From positions 744,001 to 808,000 of the forward strand of contig NW_019154043.1 in the NCBI RefSeq assembly GCF_001653235.2: DNA of 64,000 nucleotides. Direction: 5' to 3'. The translations under genes were made by a program, and so were the position numbers. The notes below the pieces were generated by a model that saw only the letters and a list, made by a program, of their open reading frames with translations, ran no database searches and was not told where the DNA came from. Source of the DNA: Pochonia chlamydosporia 170. Lineage: Eukaryota; Ascomycota; Sordariomycetes; Hypocreales; Clavicipitaceae. Of the stretch, positions 44,739-55,788 are shown piece by piece (position 1 is the first letter of the stretch; every line of letters starts with the position of its first letter).

Positions 44739-47700
44739 TTTTGGCATCGAATCTGCCAGCTGTAATGTATGCTCAAGCAATGAAAGGGGCTACAAGAAAT
44801 CTCGAGTTTCCGTCTAAATTTGAGTCTTGCTTGGCCGTGCAATCTGCTGGATAATGGCTCAAGGTTTTTGTTTCATTCTTGGATCAGAGGCACTGTGGAA
44901 CAAGACCCTGTATCAGCTATACTACCTAAGAGAGAAAGGTTTAATTGCTTATTATCGGCGTGCTGCCCGGAAGACAGCCCTTAGCCTCTTCTCTCGTCCT
45001 TGTCGACACTGCTGTTACGAAGTTATAATATCTCATGTAGTCCATGAAGTTATCAACCTAAAGACTCCTTGAGCCACAAGCTCCAAAATGTTCCAAAAAG
45101 CCAGTCATCATGTGTTAAAGCCGAACGTTGGGATAGATTATCACCCACCTTGTCTATACTACAAGCGCAAGCTACAATTGGAATGCAGTCATTCCAGCAC
45201 TATGATTGAGCTCCAAATAGGGTTTTTAACACACAATACAAGCTAGCTTGAATGTATCAAGTACTATTAGATTAAAAGGATCAGGGCCAAGGTAGGCCTT
45301 AGACCATAACAGTTGAGACTGTGGCCGCAGAGATCATAAGTCCCTTATATAGTGAGGGCAGGGCTTTGAATCCGACGGCGTACGCCGTACTCACGCCAAG
45401 TTAATGAAGCAATATTTGCACATTCTCATGAAAATTCAACCCGTAGATTGCAGCCGCCCCGGTAACACTGTAAAGTCGTTGCTTGCAAATTGGCTGCCGT
45501 TTTCGACCGGCTGCCCGCATGGGTAAGGGGCCGCCCCAGCGCCCCACTTCCACCAGGCGCTGCTGTAGGGAAATCTATAAGACCACCACCAAACCCAACT
45601 CCTCCATTCCATCCTCATTCCGACCTCTCCTTCGCTCCATTAACCCTGTCGACTCCCACTTCTCTCTCGGTGTCGCAGGTCGCCGTTTTTTTGGTCGCGT
45701 TGGCCACGCTGTTGTTGGGTTTAACAGGCTCCGCTTTCCTATTGCAGCTCTATGTCCTTAATGCACGTGCCGTCTCGTTCAGCTAGGATTATCACGATAT
45801 AAATCCTCGCGCTATATCGCCCAGAAATAGAAACGTTTACCCGTTCTTTACTATTTGTTAAATCTATAAATCTATAATCTGCTGCCGAATAACCTAGAAG
45901 CGTTTGCTATCTCGATAAATACCTGGGCTTATTAACTTGCTTCTCCCATGAAAAATCCAGCAAAGGGGGCTTATTAGTGATAACTAGCTCTCGTGATGGG
46001 TTGGTTGCCTCCCGTGCTCGGAGTGTCTGAAAGGGTTCTTAATGCCTGCAGTTGGGACTAGAGGCTGGCGGCGCGGCCAAGCTATCCGGATGTCTCGCAA
46101 ACTTTGCCTTATCAGGGTGCCGGCACCCCATGATGGCGCCCCATGATACTCCTCATGCCTGACCACTTTCTCTGATTCCGTCATCTAATGCTTTGCAGCT
46201 AATCTTCTGGCGGCCAGAAATATTAGGTCAATATGCTCGGGATTAGTTCGCCACGTCGCCTTGCTGTTATACCACGGCACAAGCATGCTAGAGTACGCCT
46301 GGCGTAGGTCTACAACCTGCGGCTAAGTCCTTTTACAGCGTATACATTGTGTTAATTGCGCCATAGCCCTTCCCTTAAACTATCAATATTATATTTATTG
46401 GTATCTTCCTCTGCATTAGGCTAAATGCTTTAACGCAAAAGGTTAGAGGCTAAATGTCTTCTGCTAAACGACAAGCTAAGGAGCAATCATTCAATTATCA
46501 GCTTCTTAACTTCCCGCGCCACATTATGTATCCCCAAAGGTGTTAATAATAAGTTATCTAAGGTTACCGTTGCTAAATGATGCAGGAGGACTCTTGGTTG
46601 CATCCACAGCGGGGTATAGCTACACCGAGGATTTCTCGTGGACAGAAGGAAGAGCGGACAGAGAAGTAGGGAGTAGAGCAGTAAGCACCGCTACAAGAAT
46701 GCGAATTCTTTGGGTAGGGGAAATGAAAAATAACGAGATTTAGAGTGGGGTGAGCGACGACTATACTAGGACCATTTATGAACTTGGATGAATGGTTGGC
46801 AGGCTTGCACACGCACTAATAGGTTAGCGGAGCCGATTAAATCTGGAAAGACAGCCCGCGTTAAGCTTTTGCATCCTTAGCCAGTTGACGCTACGGTTAA
46901 TGGGTTAGGTTCCGCCTATATAAAGGCTAACAACTCGGGCACAATTAACTTAAAGCGTCTGGTTAATATGTACCTCTTCTTTGTCTTTCCTATGGTTTTA
47001 ACTTTCTTACTGCGCAATGCACAGAATTATAATAACACAGACGAGCTTAACGCTTAAGACTTAAAATCACTCATCTTTATCACCTAGTTCTTCTTGGGAT
47101 TCTGCGATAACAATTGCATTATCACCCAGCAGCGTGAGCAGCTATAACGGCATTAATAACGATAAATAGAATTCCTTTAGTGACTCTGGCAAGCTCCCCT
47201 TAAAATCTCCTAATAAGAAGCTTAACATCGATTTAGGCTTTTTAACTTCCTCCACTATATAGCTGGTAGCCGCTAGGCAGGAGAAACCCAAGAGAATTCC
47301 TATACCCACGCCTTTGGATGCTAACTATCTTTATGCTCTCTTTTCTAAGTATAAAAAGCTTATTAATAGGCAGGAGGTATAGCGTGAACGCGCAGCCTTA
47401 CTAGATAAGAGTACATATCTATCCATGCCAAAGTATCTTGCCTAGCTTACAACCGATTTATAGACAACAAATCTTTCTCCGATTAACCCAAACGACATTA
47501 GAAAGCCATCTTATGCCTAACCGTAAATGCCGCCTGTAAGCAGCAATAAGGAATCTTAAAGAGCAAGACCCAACAACAGAAGAAGGTTACTTTAGGGAGG
47601 GCCCCGCGGACAAAACGTGCGTTAGCTAGCAGTATTTAGAAATATAATTATATGCACCTAGGAGAAGCACGCCAAGCATTAAATAGGTCTGTTAAAGTTT

Positions 47701-48204
47701 AAGTATTTTAGGAATCTATCTTCTTGCCATGCAACTAATTGCGTGGGGAACAGACAATCAAAGAGGCAAAAACCTTAGTAACTAATAAATTTAGCCACGC
47801 TGTATGGGAGAGGGAGAGCAGTAAGTTCGGCTGCAGAGACATGCAGAAGAGCAAATTAGACTAGATAGCAGAAGGTTAGTTGTGAATATATGGACTGTTA
47901 CCCCATTTAAATATCCGCCTTAAGCGCGTTCTTGGCTCTATTGGCGCTGTGGCAGCCTGATGGGCGGTTACTGCCACCTTGCGACACGATCCCAGGGTAC
48001 CTGTCGCGACTTCGCTATAGATATGGCACCCGCCACTACAACATGGATCATGGCACCTTTCCCATGATGACGATCTAATTTCTCGACATGGTTCTCGCAA
48101 GGTAACTAGGGAAGACTTCGAGAGACTTGGTATTCATGCCTGGTCGGCGGAAATTTTCAGTGATGCAAACACTGGTCTCCCGCCTTTGACCGAGGAGGGC
48201 TAGC
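44739..48204. other. AT-rich relic region, left part of the accessory island
   Basis: No intact gene. A perfect 14-bp palindrome ACGGCGTACGCCGT lies at 45375-45388. From about 45.8 kb to 47.9 kb the DNA is rich in TA dinucleotides and carries open stretches broken mainly by TAG/TAA, the RIP pattern. On the minus strand at about 46380-45960 a reading frame with VDLRQAYSSMLVPWYN and KATWRTNPEHIDLIFLAARR is broken by TAG; on the plus strand at about 47600-48190 another frame (EARQALNRSVKV, then FERLGIHAWSAEIFSDANTG) is broken the same way. I cannot name the families. They look like old mobile-element or orphan-gene remains. Confidence 0.5.
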
Positions 48205-48475
48205 GTGAGCTGGGAAGTTCGTCTGGCGGAAGGACTTCAACTGGCGGAGAAGGCAGCCCATGGTCTAGGCTTCGACTCTCAAAATCTTAGAAATGACCTC
48301 TCTCGGAAAAGGACGATAGGGAGACCCTGGAGACCCTGGAGACCCTGGAGACCCTGGAGACCCTGTACTGGGCCGTCTAGTTTCTTGCTAACCATATACT
48401 CAGACTTCGCGGGGAAATCAGTGTGGGATCGTTGGTTTTACACGGAGAATTGAGCTAACAGGCATCTAGTAAACG
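48205..48475 (+). pseudogene. Truncated second copy of the orphan gene at 54.7 kb
   Basis: From about 48254 to 48475 the DNA matches 55118-55307 on the same strand: shared are SQNLRN-LSRKR-IG, TGPSS-LLTI-SDFA-KS, and then the same intron-like sequence with GAGCTAACA and ATCTAG. The match covers only the last part of exon 1 and the intron acceptor of the other copy. An insertion of five 9-bp repeats (48321-48365) replaces the segment KRWRSY of the other copy. No start region of the gene is present, so this is a fragment. Confidence 0.7.
48321..48365 (+). repeat. 9-bp minisatellite, five perfect copies of GAGACCCTG
   Basis: Five exact tandem units encode a repeated Arg-Pro-Trp in the surrounding frame. 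The homologous place at about 55181-55195 has a single diverged unit (AAACGCTGGAGAAGC), so the array expanded in this copy only. Perfect identity suggests recent expansion. Confidence 0.9.
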
Positions 48476-49533
48476 GGAGGCCCTCGAAAGAACATTTTGG
48501 ACAAATTAATGCGTAAGTAAAATTAGAGTCGACTTATGCCGGATTTGATGAGGGAGTCGACGTGCTAAACACGCAAAGCACACGCGATAAGCGACAATAT
48601 CTCTTGCATTTCTACGGCCGACCAGCAGCCGAGGACTCTTGGCTGCGTGAGGAACTGTTGAGCCCCAACCTCATGACAAAATTAGGCAAGGTGGGTTGAG
48701 TGCTTCTACTGCCTAACGGGGGCTTGAGGAGTCAAGGAAAAGAGAAAAGCCTTTACATTGTGCAGAGTGTCTAGAGAAACGGCTTTAATCATCTAGAATT
48801 GCTTTGATAGCCGCCATTGCTGATCAACCCACGACAATAATTAATGTTAAAAAAAAAAAAAAAAAGGGTAAATGGCTGGCAATGGTGAGATGCGCCGTTG
48901 ACTGCGACGTGGCCAAGAGTCTCTCGCTCTACTCGACTGTTGTGCAGCTATCCAATCAATCGTGTTGTGTGGCACTTGATAATTTGCTAGATTACACCAC
49001 CTCGTGATATTGCCACCCGTACTTCTGACACAAAAATTGCGTAAGGATTTGCCACATCAGGGTATACGGCACATGACGCCAATCGATCATAGGTATAAAG
49101 GAACCTAGACCCCTTTGACCAACCTCTGACAATGACGTTACAACTTACAGCATATGCGGTTCCCTCTGAACCATGACTGGGAGTCCGAACCTGGATAGCC
49201 AGACACAAGGTGCTTTGTAGTCAAGGATACTACACAAAATAGAGACAGCGGGTAAAGATTTGGGTTGCAGCAGCTTGGCCACGCCTCGTGCCCGTTCGCG
49301 GCGGCCAGCGCCAGCCGTCCATCCCACCGTTCGTGTGCAAGAGATCTGTGAAGTGGCCCCTCCAGCCTGCGAGGATCGCGGGATGGCATATGTGTTCGGA
49401 TCGTCCCTGGGTCTTATCCTGGAAATTATGCCCATCTTGTCAGCCACAGTCAGCTTGGGTGCGAAGTGAGAAGAGTGATGAGGCCTGAAGCTAGGAAAAA
49501 GGTGGACACCATAGTGGAGGCTACAGACCGAAT
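48476..49533. other. Intergenic region, including an A17 tract
   Basis: A run of 17 adenines is at 48849-48865, which could be the tail of a retroposed sequence or simple slippage. No coding region is supported. The minus-strand ORF at 49145-49447 shows no domain. Confidence 0.4.
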
Positions 49534-52500
49534 TTATTGAGTTTGATCAGAAGATTCAGGGCTCACTAAACGAAGTTTCTTCGCCCGGTTGCTTGGAGTC
49601 CTAAAGCCAGTCCGCTTTGAAGATGATGTAATAGCGCCCCTTCCTTGGAGCTGCTTGACAATCTCTCGATGGCCTCCTAGCGAGGCCGCCTGGAGAGCGT
49701 TGCCGTAGCGGCCGCCCTGCGTGTTGACCTTTGCTCCCTTGTCCAAGAGCAGCTTACCAATCTCGTGATGGCCTCCCAGCAAGGCTGCCTGGAGAGCGTT
49801 GCCGTAGAGCAGGCCGCCCTGCGCGTTAACCTCTGCTCCCTTGTCTAAGAGCAGCTGGACAGTCTCTCGATGGCCTCCCATCGAGGCCGCCTGGAGAGCG
49901 TTGCCGAGGCCGCCCTGCGCGTTGACCTCCGCTCCCTTGTCCAAGAGCAGCTGGACGATCTCTTGATGGCCTCCCAGCGAGGCTGCCTGGAGAGCGTTGC
50001 CGTAGAGCAGGCCGACCTGCGCGTTGACCTCTGCTCCCTTGTCTAAGAGCAGCTGGACTGTCTCTCGATGGCCTCCTAGCGAGGCCGCCTGGAGAGCGTT
50101 GCCGTAGCGGCCGCCCTGCGCGTTGACCTCTGCTCTCTTGTCTAAGAGCAGCTGGATAGTCTCTCGATGGCCTCCTAGCGAGGCCGCCTGGAGAGCGTTG
50201 CCGAGGCCGCCCTGCGCGTTAACCTCTGCTCCCTTGTCCAAGAGCAGCTGGACGATCTCTTGATGGCCTCCCAGCGAGGCCGCACAGAGAGCGTTGCCGT
50301 GGTCGCCGCCCTGCGCGTTAACCTCTGCTCCCTTGTCTAAGAGCAGCTGGACAGTCTCTCGATGGCCTCCCACCGAGGCCGCACAGAGAGCGTTGCCGTA
50401 GTGGCCGCCGCCCTGCGCGTTCACCTCCGCTCCCTTGCCGATAAGATCTCTTGCAGACGCTACGAGCCCAAGGAAGCAAGCATAGTAGAGCCTGGAGCCT
50501 CGTGGAGGGCCCTGGTCATAGGCCCGAGGCAAATCGGGCTGATACAATCGAGCCCATCGTTGGAACGTCACCTCATTTTGTAGGAACCTGACTGTCGCTT
50601 GAACTGCATCTTTGGAGGTCTGAGCCAACGCAGCATGGCCTGCCCAGACTTCCGCCGCATATCTTGCCATCGGAAAATCCCGCTTGATTTCGTCGTGGCT
50701 ACCGTTAATGTCCGTGAGGTAAGTCAGGCACGTTATCGTGATGGAAGTGCTGGCAGTCGTAATGTTGAACTGAATCTCCCCCAGTAGGTACTCTTTGACG
50801 GAAAAGTGGGCAAGGTGTAGCTCTTTATCGGTGGCGTGAACCACTGTCACTAAGCTGGGACAGTAGTTTAAAACGTCGGTCTCGCGAAACAGACGACGCT
50901 TAACGTCAAACCCTCGTGGCTCGTCTTCGATCTGTGTTGCTATTACTTCTTTAGCCTCGGCCAGCTTAAGAGGTCGCTTCAAGTGCACTAGAAACTGCAG
51001 GAGCCGCTCCGCGTCTTTTTTGAGCTCCGTCGGTATGCGTTCCATCATGAGTTGGTATGTCTCTTTCAGGTCGCGCGGCAAAGATGCGAGAGCTTTCTCA
51101 ATGGCTACCTCGTGAGGACATCGAGCCAGGCTGTCCAACTGACAGAACGCCCACCTGAACCTAAGCAGAGCGTCAGCAAACCATCAGCATATCGATTGAA
51201 GCAGTAGCATCTCACATCCCGTCGGCCCCGTCGCCAACCTTTCTCTGGATCTCCTCGAGGAGATCCAGGGACAAGTGCTTGTCCCGAAAATCAGGTTGTA
51301 AAAGCTGTGCTGCGACATACGATCGGATATCAGCATTGACGGACTCCTTCTCAAGTGCTAAGCAGTTTTCCTGGCTTATCAACGGGGGGATGTTGCGCAT
51401 GAACTCAGGTTCGGGCCGGCTGGTACAAATCAGCTGGACGTCGCTCAACTCTGACTTTGATACTACGTTCTTCATCCACCGGAGAAGCTCACTCCTTGTT
51501 GTCGACTCGTCCAAGGCGTCCAGAACAATAGAGATTTTCTTCTGGACTGCGAGCATCCTGCACACAACGTCCTCCAGCGTCTTTGTAGCAGGTTGGTCGC
51601 GGCCATCCTGGTGTGCCCGGAATGAGGCGTCAAGAAGACCTGCAGAACCAGCCCGGCCTTGGTAAAGTTGGAAAGCAAGCGACCGCAGCATGCCATCCAA
51701 GGGTTGCTTTGTCGTGTCGCTAAAGTCAAAGAAGAAGTAGAGGATAAGGCGGTCGTTTCCGTTTTTGAGATGATCCAGTACAGTCGCGCTGAGAACCGTC
51801 TTTCCGCATCCCGCGAGCCCATTCAACCATAAATGTCGACGCGATCCCGAGCACCACTCCTGGAAGGCCGGGTTTCGAAGGAGCCACGCGCCGGTCCCTT
51901 CATGACGGAGGTCCCTCGCGTGCTTGGCGTTTGTAGACGGATCTGGGGGGCAAAGCCAGTGCTTGATCTGGTGGGTATGAAGGCCAGACGCGATGGATTC
52001 AGTTACAGCTTTCGTTGCAACTGTCGCCTGCTGCACGCCATCGATCTGTTGCTGAACTACTCGCAGTCAGGGGGTATTCCAAGTTCAAATACTATCGGTC
52101 TCATGTATTTGCTAGTCTAGCCCTGGTGAATGAAACAAAGCACTAACCCGCCTGAAGCACTTCCAGTGCCCTCTTAGTCTCCTGGACCTCCGTGGCCGGC
52201 ACGTACGCCAAGAGCTCCTTGGCATACGCAGCGGCAGTAGCTGAGGCGTAGCGTTGCCATCGATCGTTCTTGTGAGAATCGGCGTAGTCGCAGATCCCTC
52301 GGATCACAAGGCAGGGAAAGTGGTTCATCAGGCCGGCCGCTTCCATCTCAAAGCAGATGCAATCCTCGCCGATGTCAGCAATAATCCGATCGCGCGCAGC
52401 GGCGTCTTTGACAAGCGTGTTGCCTGATGCGATGATCCCGTAGTGGATCTCGGGATCAGTAGCGTCTCGAGGATCACGTTGAACCTCGCCTGCCGTATCA

Positions 52501-53171
52501 CAGCCCCGGCAGTCCGGCCCGGGGACATGGTCGCATGAAGCTTTGAAGAGGCGGTCATTGTCGAGGCCCTGGTGAGCATAGCCAGGATTTTGCTTGGATC
52601 TCTTGCCCATCTTCGGGTTCTTCTCCAGCATCTCTTGAAGGAAGTTGGGAACCTTGGAGTCTTTCCGCTCGTGAACGCCCTGGATTTTGGCAAGTGCATT
52701 TAGGAGCACCGTCGGAGGCCGCCCGAGGAAGCCCTTGCGCTCACGCTTGTCAACCGGCTTTGCTTTGATCAAGTCGTACTGGCAGACGCCGCCCGATGTC
52801 CCATCGGGCTGGCTCACAACGATGTCGCCAAGCCGGATATCGCGGTCCTCGTCCGGTCGAGCGATGCCGCCGCCTATGCCGACAAAAAGGCCGACACGGA
52901 TGGATGGCAGAGAGGCAAGCAGGCTTAAGGCCGTGGCTGCAGCCGATGTAGTTCCATAGTCTCCAGCGGCAAGAGAGGCAATGATGATGTTGTGCTCTCC
53001 CACGCGACCCCAGGTATAAACGTTCGCGTCAGTTTGGTGTCTAGTGAAACCAGTTGGAGCTTCATGTTCCTCATCGAGCATTGCTTCCGCAGCGGCTCGC
53101 TCGATGGGAAGAGCAGCGATCCAGGCGACTGTGTAGGAGTCGGGGTTATCCAGAGCGTTGTCGGATGCCAT
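49534..53171 (-). CDS. NOD-like receptor: PNP-NACHT-ankyrin protein, three exons, 1163 aa
   Basis: Exons 53171-52148, 52056-51216 and 51160-49534 (introns 91 and 55 bp) keep one frame throughout. Residues 1-340 form a nucleoside-phosphorylase-like PNP domain (YTVAWIAALPIERAAAEAML, LFVGIGGGIA, CFEMEAAGLMNHFPCLVIRG, then ICDYADSHKND). After splicing, the NACHT domain has a Walker A GLAGCGKT (Lys426) and a Walker B ISIVLDALDE (Asp520/Asp523), followed by a winged-helix-like region that begins FRWAFCQLDSLARCP. From about residue 845 come nine ankyrin repeats that are almost identical, then a basic Ser-rich tail. Fungal proteins of this plan act in non-self recognition and programmed cell death: repeats sense, NACHT oligomerises, and the N-terminal domain signals. 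The gene looks intact. A C/T-rich tract on the coding strand lies just upstream of the start. Confidence 0.94.
49640..50490 (-). repeat. Nine tandem ankyrin-repeat units, about 96-105 bp each, near-identical
   Basis: Each unit codes for YGNALQAASLGGHRETVQLL followed by LDKGAEVNAQGG, with small changes (Q/C, R/Q, ETV/EIV) and linkers of 1-3 residues that vary (GGH, GGDH, GGL, VGLL, GGR). The first and last units are the most diverged. Identity at the DNA level, including synonymous sites, is so high that unequal exchange or gene conversion must be recent. Confidence 0.9.
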
Positions 53172-54674
53172 GGTGCGGAGGGAGGCGCACGAGGCCGCCA
53201 GACTGGCGGGTGGAATGATAGGGTTGTGCGGTTCGTCTTCGTCGACGAGGAAGCTGAGGTTGAGTAACCCAGGGGAGGAGAGGAAGAGGGAGAGGGAGAG
53301 GGAGGAGATGTGACGACGGCATATTGTTTATCACCATCAGTCGAAGAGCGCAGCCTTGTCAGTTACCTTAGAAGGACCAAGGTGGCAAGCTGCTGGTGAG
53401 TACCATCTTTAGATGGTGCGAGTCCTGTGAGTGCCAATAAAGTGGGCCGCGGCACGGGCAGTTATGCATATTGGTGGTGGCCATTTGCTCTAATTTGCAT
53501 TCATATTCGCTGGCCGATACTGGACATTCTGCATGGTCATCTACTCGACAAGTGACTTGCCGCCATCCTGTGTGACGACGTCTCAGCCGTCACACCCTCA
53601 CGCTTCGCCACTAGACCAAACGCGTGCAGAGGGACCCCCACCTTTAAGCGCCGAGCAAACTCAGCTTCCAAATTGCACAAAGGATGGACTGCAGGTCGGA
53701 TTTCAGGTGAAGGCCTACCAGGGGCCTATGGAAATGACTTCATACATTTGCTTTTCCTCTTGTCTTTCCCTTTGCCTCTGCAGCTGATGTCTAGGTGACA
53801 TCAAGCCGCGCTTACAGCCAGCTGCAAACCAATTATATGACAGGGGCATCCACTGGGCTCGACACCGAACCACTCGTAGGACAAAAATAGATCTAAAGCG
53901 GCCCTCCCGTCTTGAAAATTTCGCACTGTACCCTGGCCTTTCCAACGAAAATAAGCCACGGAGGTACACTGGAGTGCTCAACAATAGGCCCGGTACCGCG
54001 TATCTTGGTGGCCTCGCATTAGAAGTATATTTCTTGCACTCTTCAAGCACTGGAAAATAATTGTAGCGGTCCAAGCGAGTATATTGACAACTGGCTAGGT
54101 GACTATAAACAAGTATCCAAAGCTAAAGAAGAAAAGGAAAAGGAGAGCAAGAAAGCAAGAGCTCTGCGAGCTCTTGTTGGCGTGTGAGCTTGCTTCTGCT
54201 AATCTCGCTTGTTGCTGGGGGTTACCAGTGACAAGGCTGAAGACAAAGGCGAGAGCGCGAGCCGAGCCACCATCGGGCTCAGCCCGTTACAATAATATCA
54301 TCAAAATTTGAAAGTAGTGTACAGAACACGCAGCAGTTTTAGCAACTAGCATGGTCATGAATGGTGGTGTCTCTCGCCAAACACAAAGCTATGAGTACTG
54401 GCTGGGGGTTCGGAATTACGAAGAGCCAGTAAACCTTCAATTGATTTAAAGTAAGTACATGTATTGAGACTTGCAGAAATTGGACTGGAGACGCCAGTGG
54501 GCAGTCAGTTTCTCGAGTTAGATATTAGTCGACTAAAGTTAATAACTTCTCCAGCAGCCAGTCTTTTACGTCATCGGCACGCAAATTAGCCATTGCAGAG
54601 ACGACAGCAAATATAAATACCGTAGTTTTCTCTATGTAGTACGTGTAGTAGAACCACCATCAATCATTTCCACC
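53172..54674. other. Intergenic region of 1.5 kb between divergent NLR and orphan genes
   Basis: A G/A-rich tract (AGGGAGAGGGAGAGGGAGG, about 53279-53304) lies just upstream of the NLR start on its promoter side. A perfect 9-bp inverted repeat is listed separately. TATAAATACC at about 54612 is a candidate TATA box of the orphan gene that follows. No gene is supported. Confidence 0.45.
54156..54176. repeat. Perfect inverted repeat, 9-bp arms, 3-base loop
   Basis: CAAGAGCTC and GAGCTCTTG flank TGC. It is not followed by a T-run typical of a terminator and lies about 500 bp upstream of the orphan gene. It might be a binding site or chance. Confidence 0.6.
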
Positions 54675-55508
54675 ATGTCATCCCCTTTTCTTGCTATCAA
54701 CATGCCAAACCAGCCTCGTATCGCTCAACAATCTCGGGAAACCGCCGTTTGTCCCTATGAAAATCTGCTTGCTGACAGAATTTCTGAGAGATTCGTAAAA
54801 CGTAACGCAACTAGAGACTTCTTAAACACTTGGGAAGTGACTCTAGGTTCTTGGATCACCCTGCTCCGGTTAACAACTCTTCCTGAATCCGAGCCTTCAC
54901 GACCTGCGCACCTTGAGAAAGCAGTCGACGCGCTGGAGGGTGTCATCAATGGTCGACTGGGAGAGAACTTACCAGCAAGATTTGGTTATTTGCAGTTGGC
55001 AAACTTTCTGGACGTTCTAGAGTCGAGAGTTAAGACCCAGCGCGAAGCGTGGCTGGATCCCCATGATAGAAGCAGGGATTCGTACACAACCATTGCCTAC
55101 AGAGTGTATCTTAAAGCTCAGGGTCTAGACCCCGATTCTCAAAAACTTAGAAATGGCTTATCTCGGAAAAGGGCGATAGGGAAACGCTGGAGAAGCTATA
55201 CCGGGCCGTCTAGCCTCTTGCTAACCATATTCTCAGATTTCGCGGAGAAATCAATGTGGGTTGCTATTGTTTTACACGGCGAATTGAGCTAACAAACATC
55301 TAGTAAAACAGGCGCCGTGACGGACCTACCCTCTGAGGAGATATCCTCGGTGGTTTTGCGACGTGTTCCGAATAATCTTCTGAATACTTGCAAGTATCTT
55401 TCGACACGAACAGAATGGATAGCCGAGCTAGGGCCGTGGGATGTCTCAATTGCGGAGGACCTCAAGAGGTACATAGCAAGAAACTTACGTTATTATTCTT
55501 GCTTCTAG
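54675..55508 (+). CDS. Orphan protein, two exons, 261 aa
   Basis: Proposed exons are 54675-55255 and 55304-55508 with a 48-bp intron (GTGGGT donor, GCTAAC branch, ATCTAG acceptor). Without splicing the first frame ends at 55292. The joined product continues with TGAVTDLPSEEISSVVLRRV and ends RYIARNLRYYSCF. The N-terminal 170 residues are mixed alpha-helical in character, with no signal peptide and no membrane segment. I recognise no family. A partial, rearranged copy at 48.2 kb shares the end of exon 1 and the intron, and the NLR gene lies between the two copies. The ATG at 54675 has a good context (CCACCATGTC); a second ATG lies nine codons on. The GTGGGT donor is the weakest point. Confidence 0.5.
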
Positions 55509-55788
55509 TTGTCAATTACTGCCTTAGTTGAGCTACTTTAAGACCTCAAATCCGTTCAAAATTGCGCATCGTGAATTGTGACTAGATAATTGCGATGTAT
55601 TCGCGATTTCGCGGTAGGACGGACGACTCTGATATGACAAATGACTTGCCCGTAAAACTCTACCCGGAAGTTAGTTGATAGTTTACCTGAGTAATGCTCT
55701 CGGACTTGATACTGCTTAACTGTAAGCCATGAGGTAGCAGGTAAATCACTTAGCAGTGGCAACTTGAAGTTCGAGGAATGCACCTTTA

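Noticed and set aside
45490..45786. Plus-strand 98-codon frame with a Pro-rich start and a hydrophobic end
   Set aside because: It begins at TTG, has no ATG near, and lies at the edge of RIP-decayed DNA. I could not support it as a gene.
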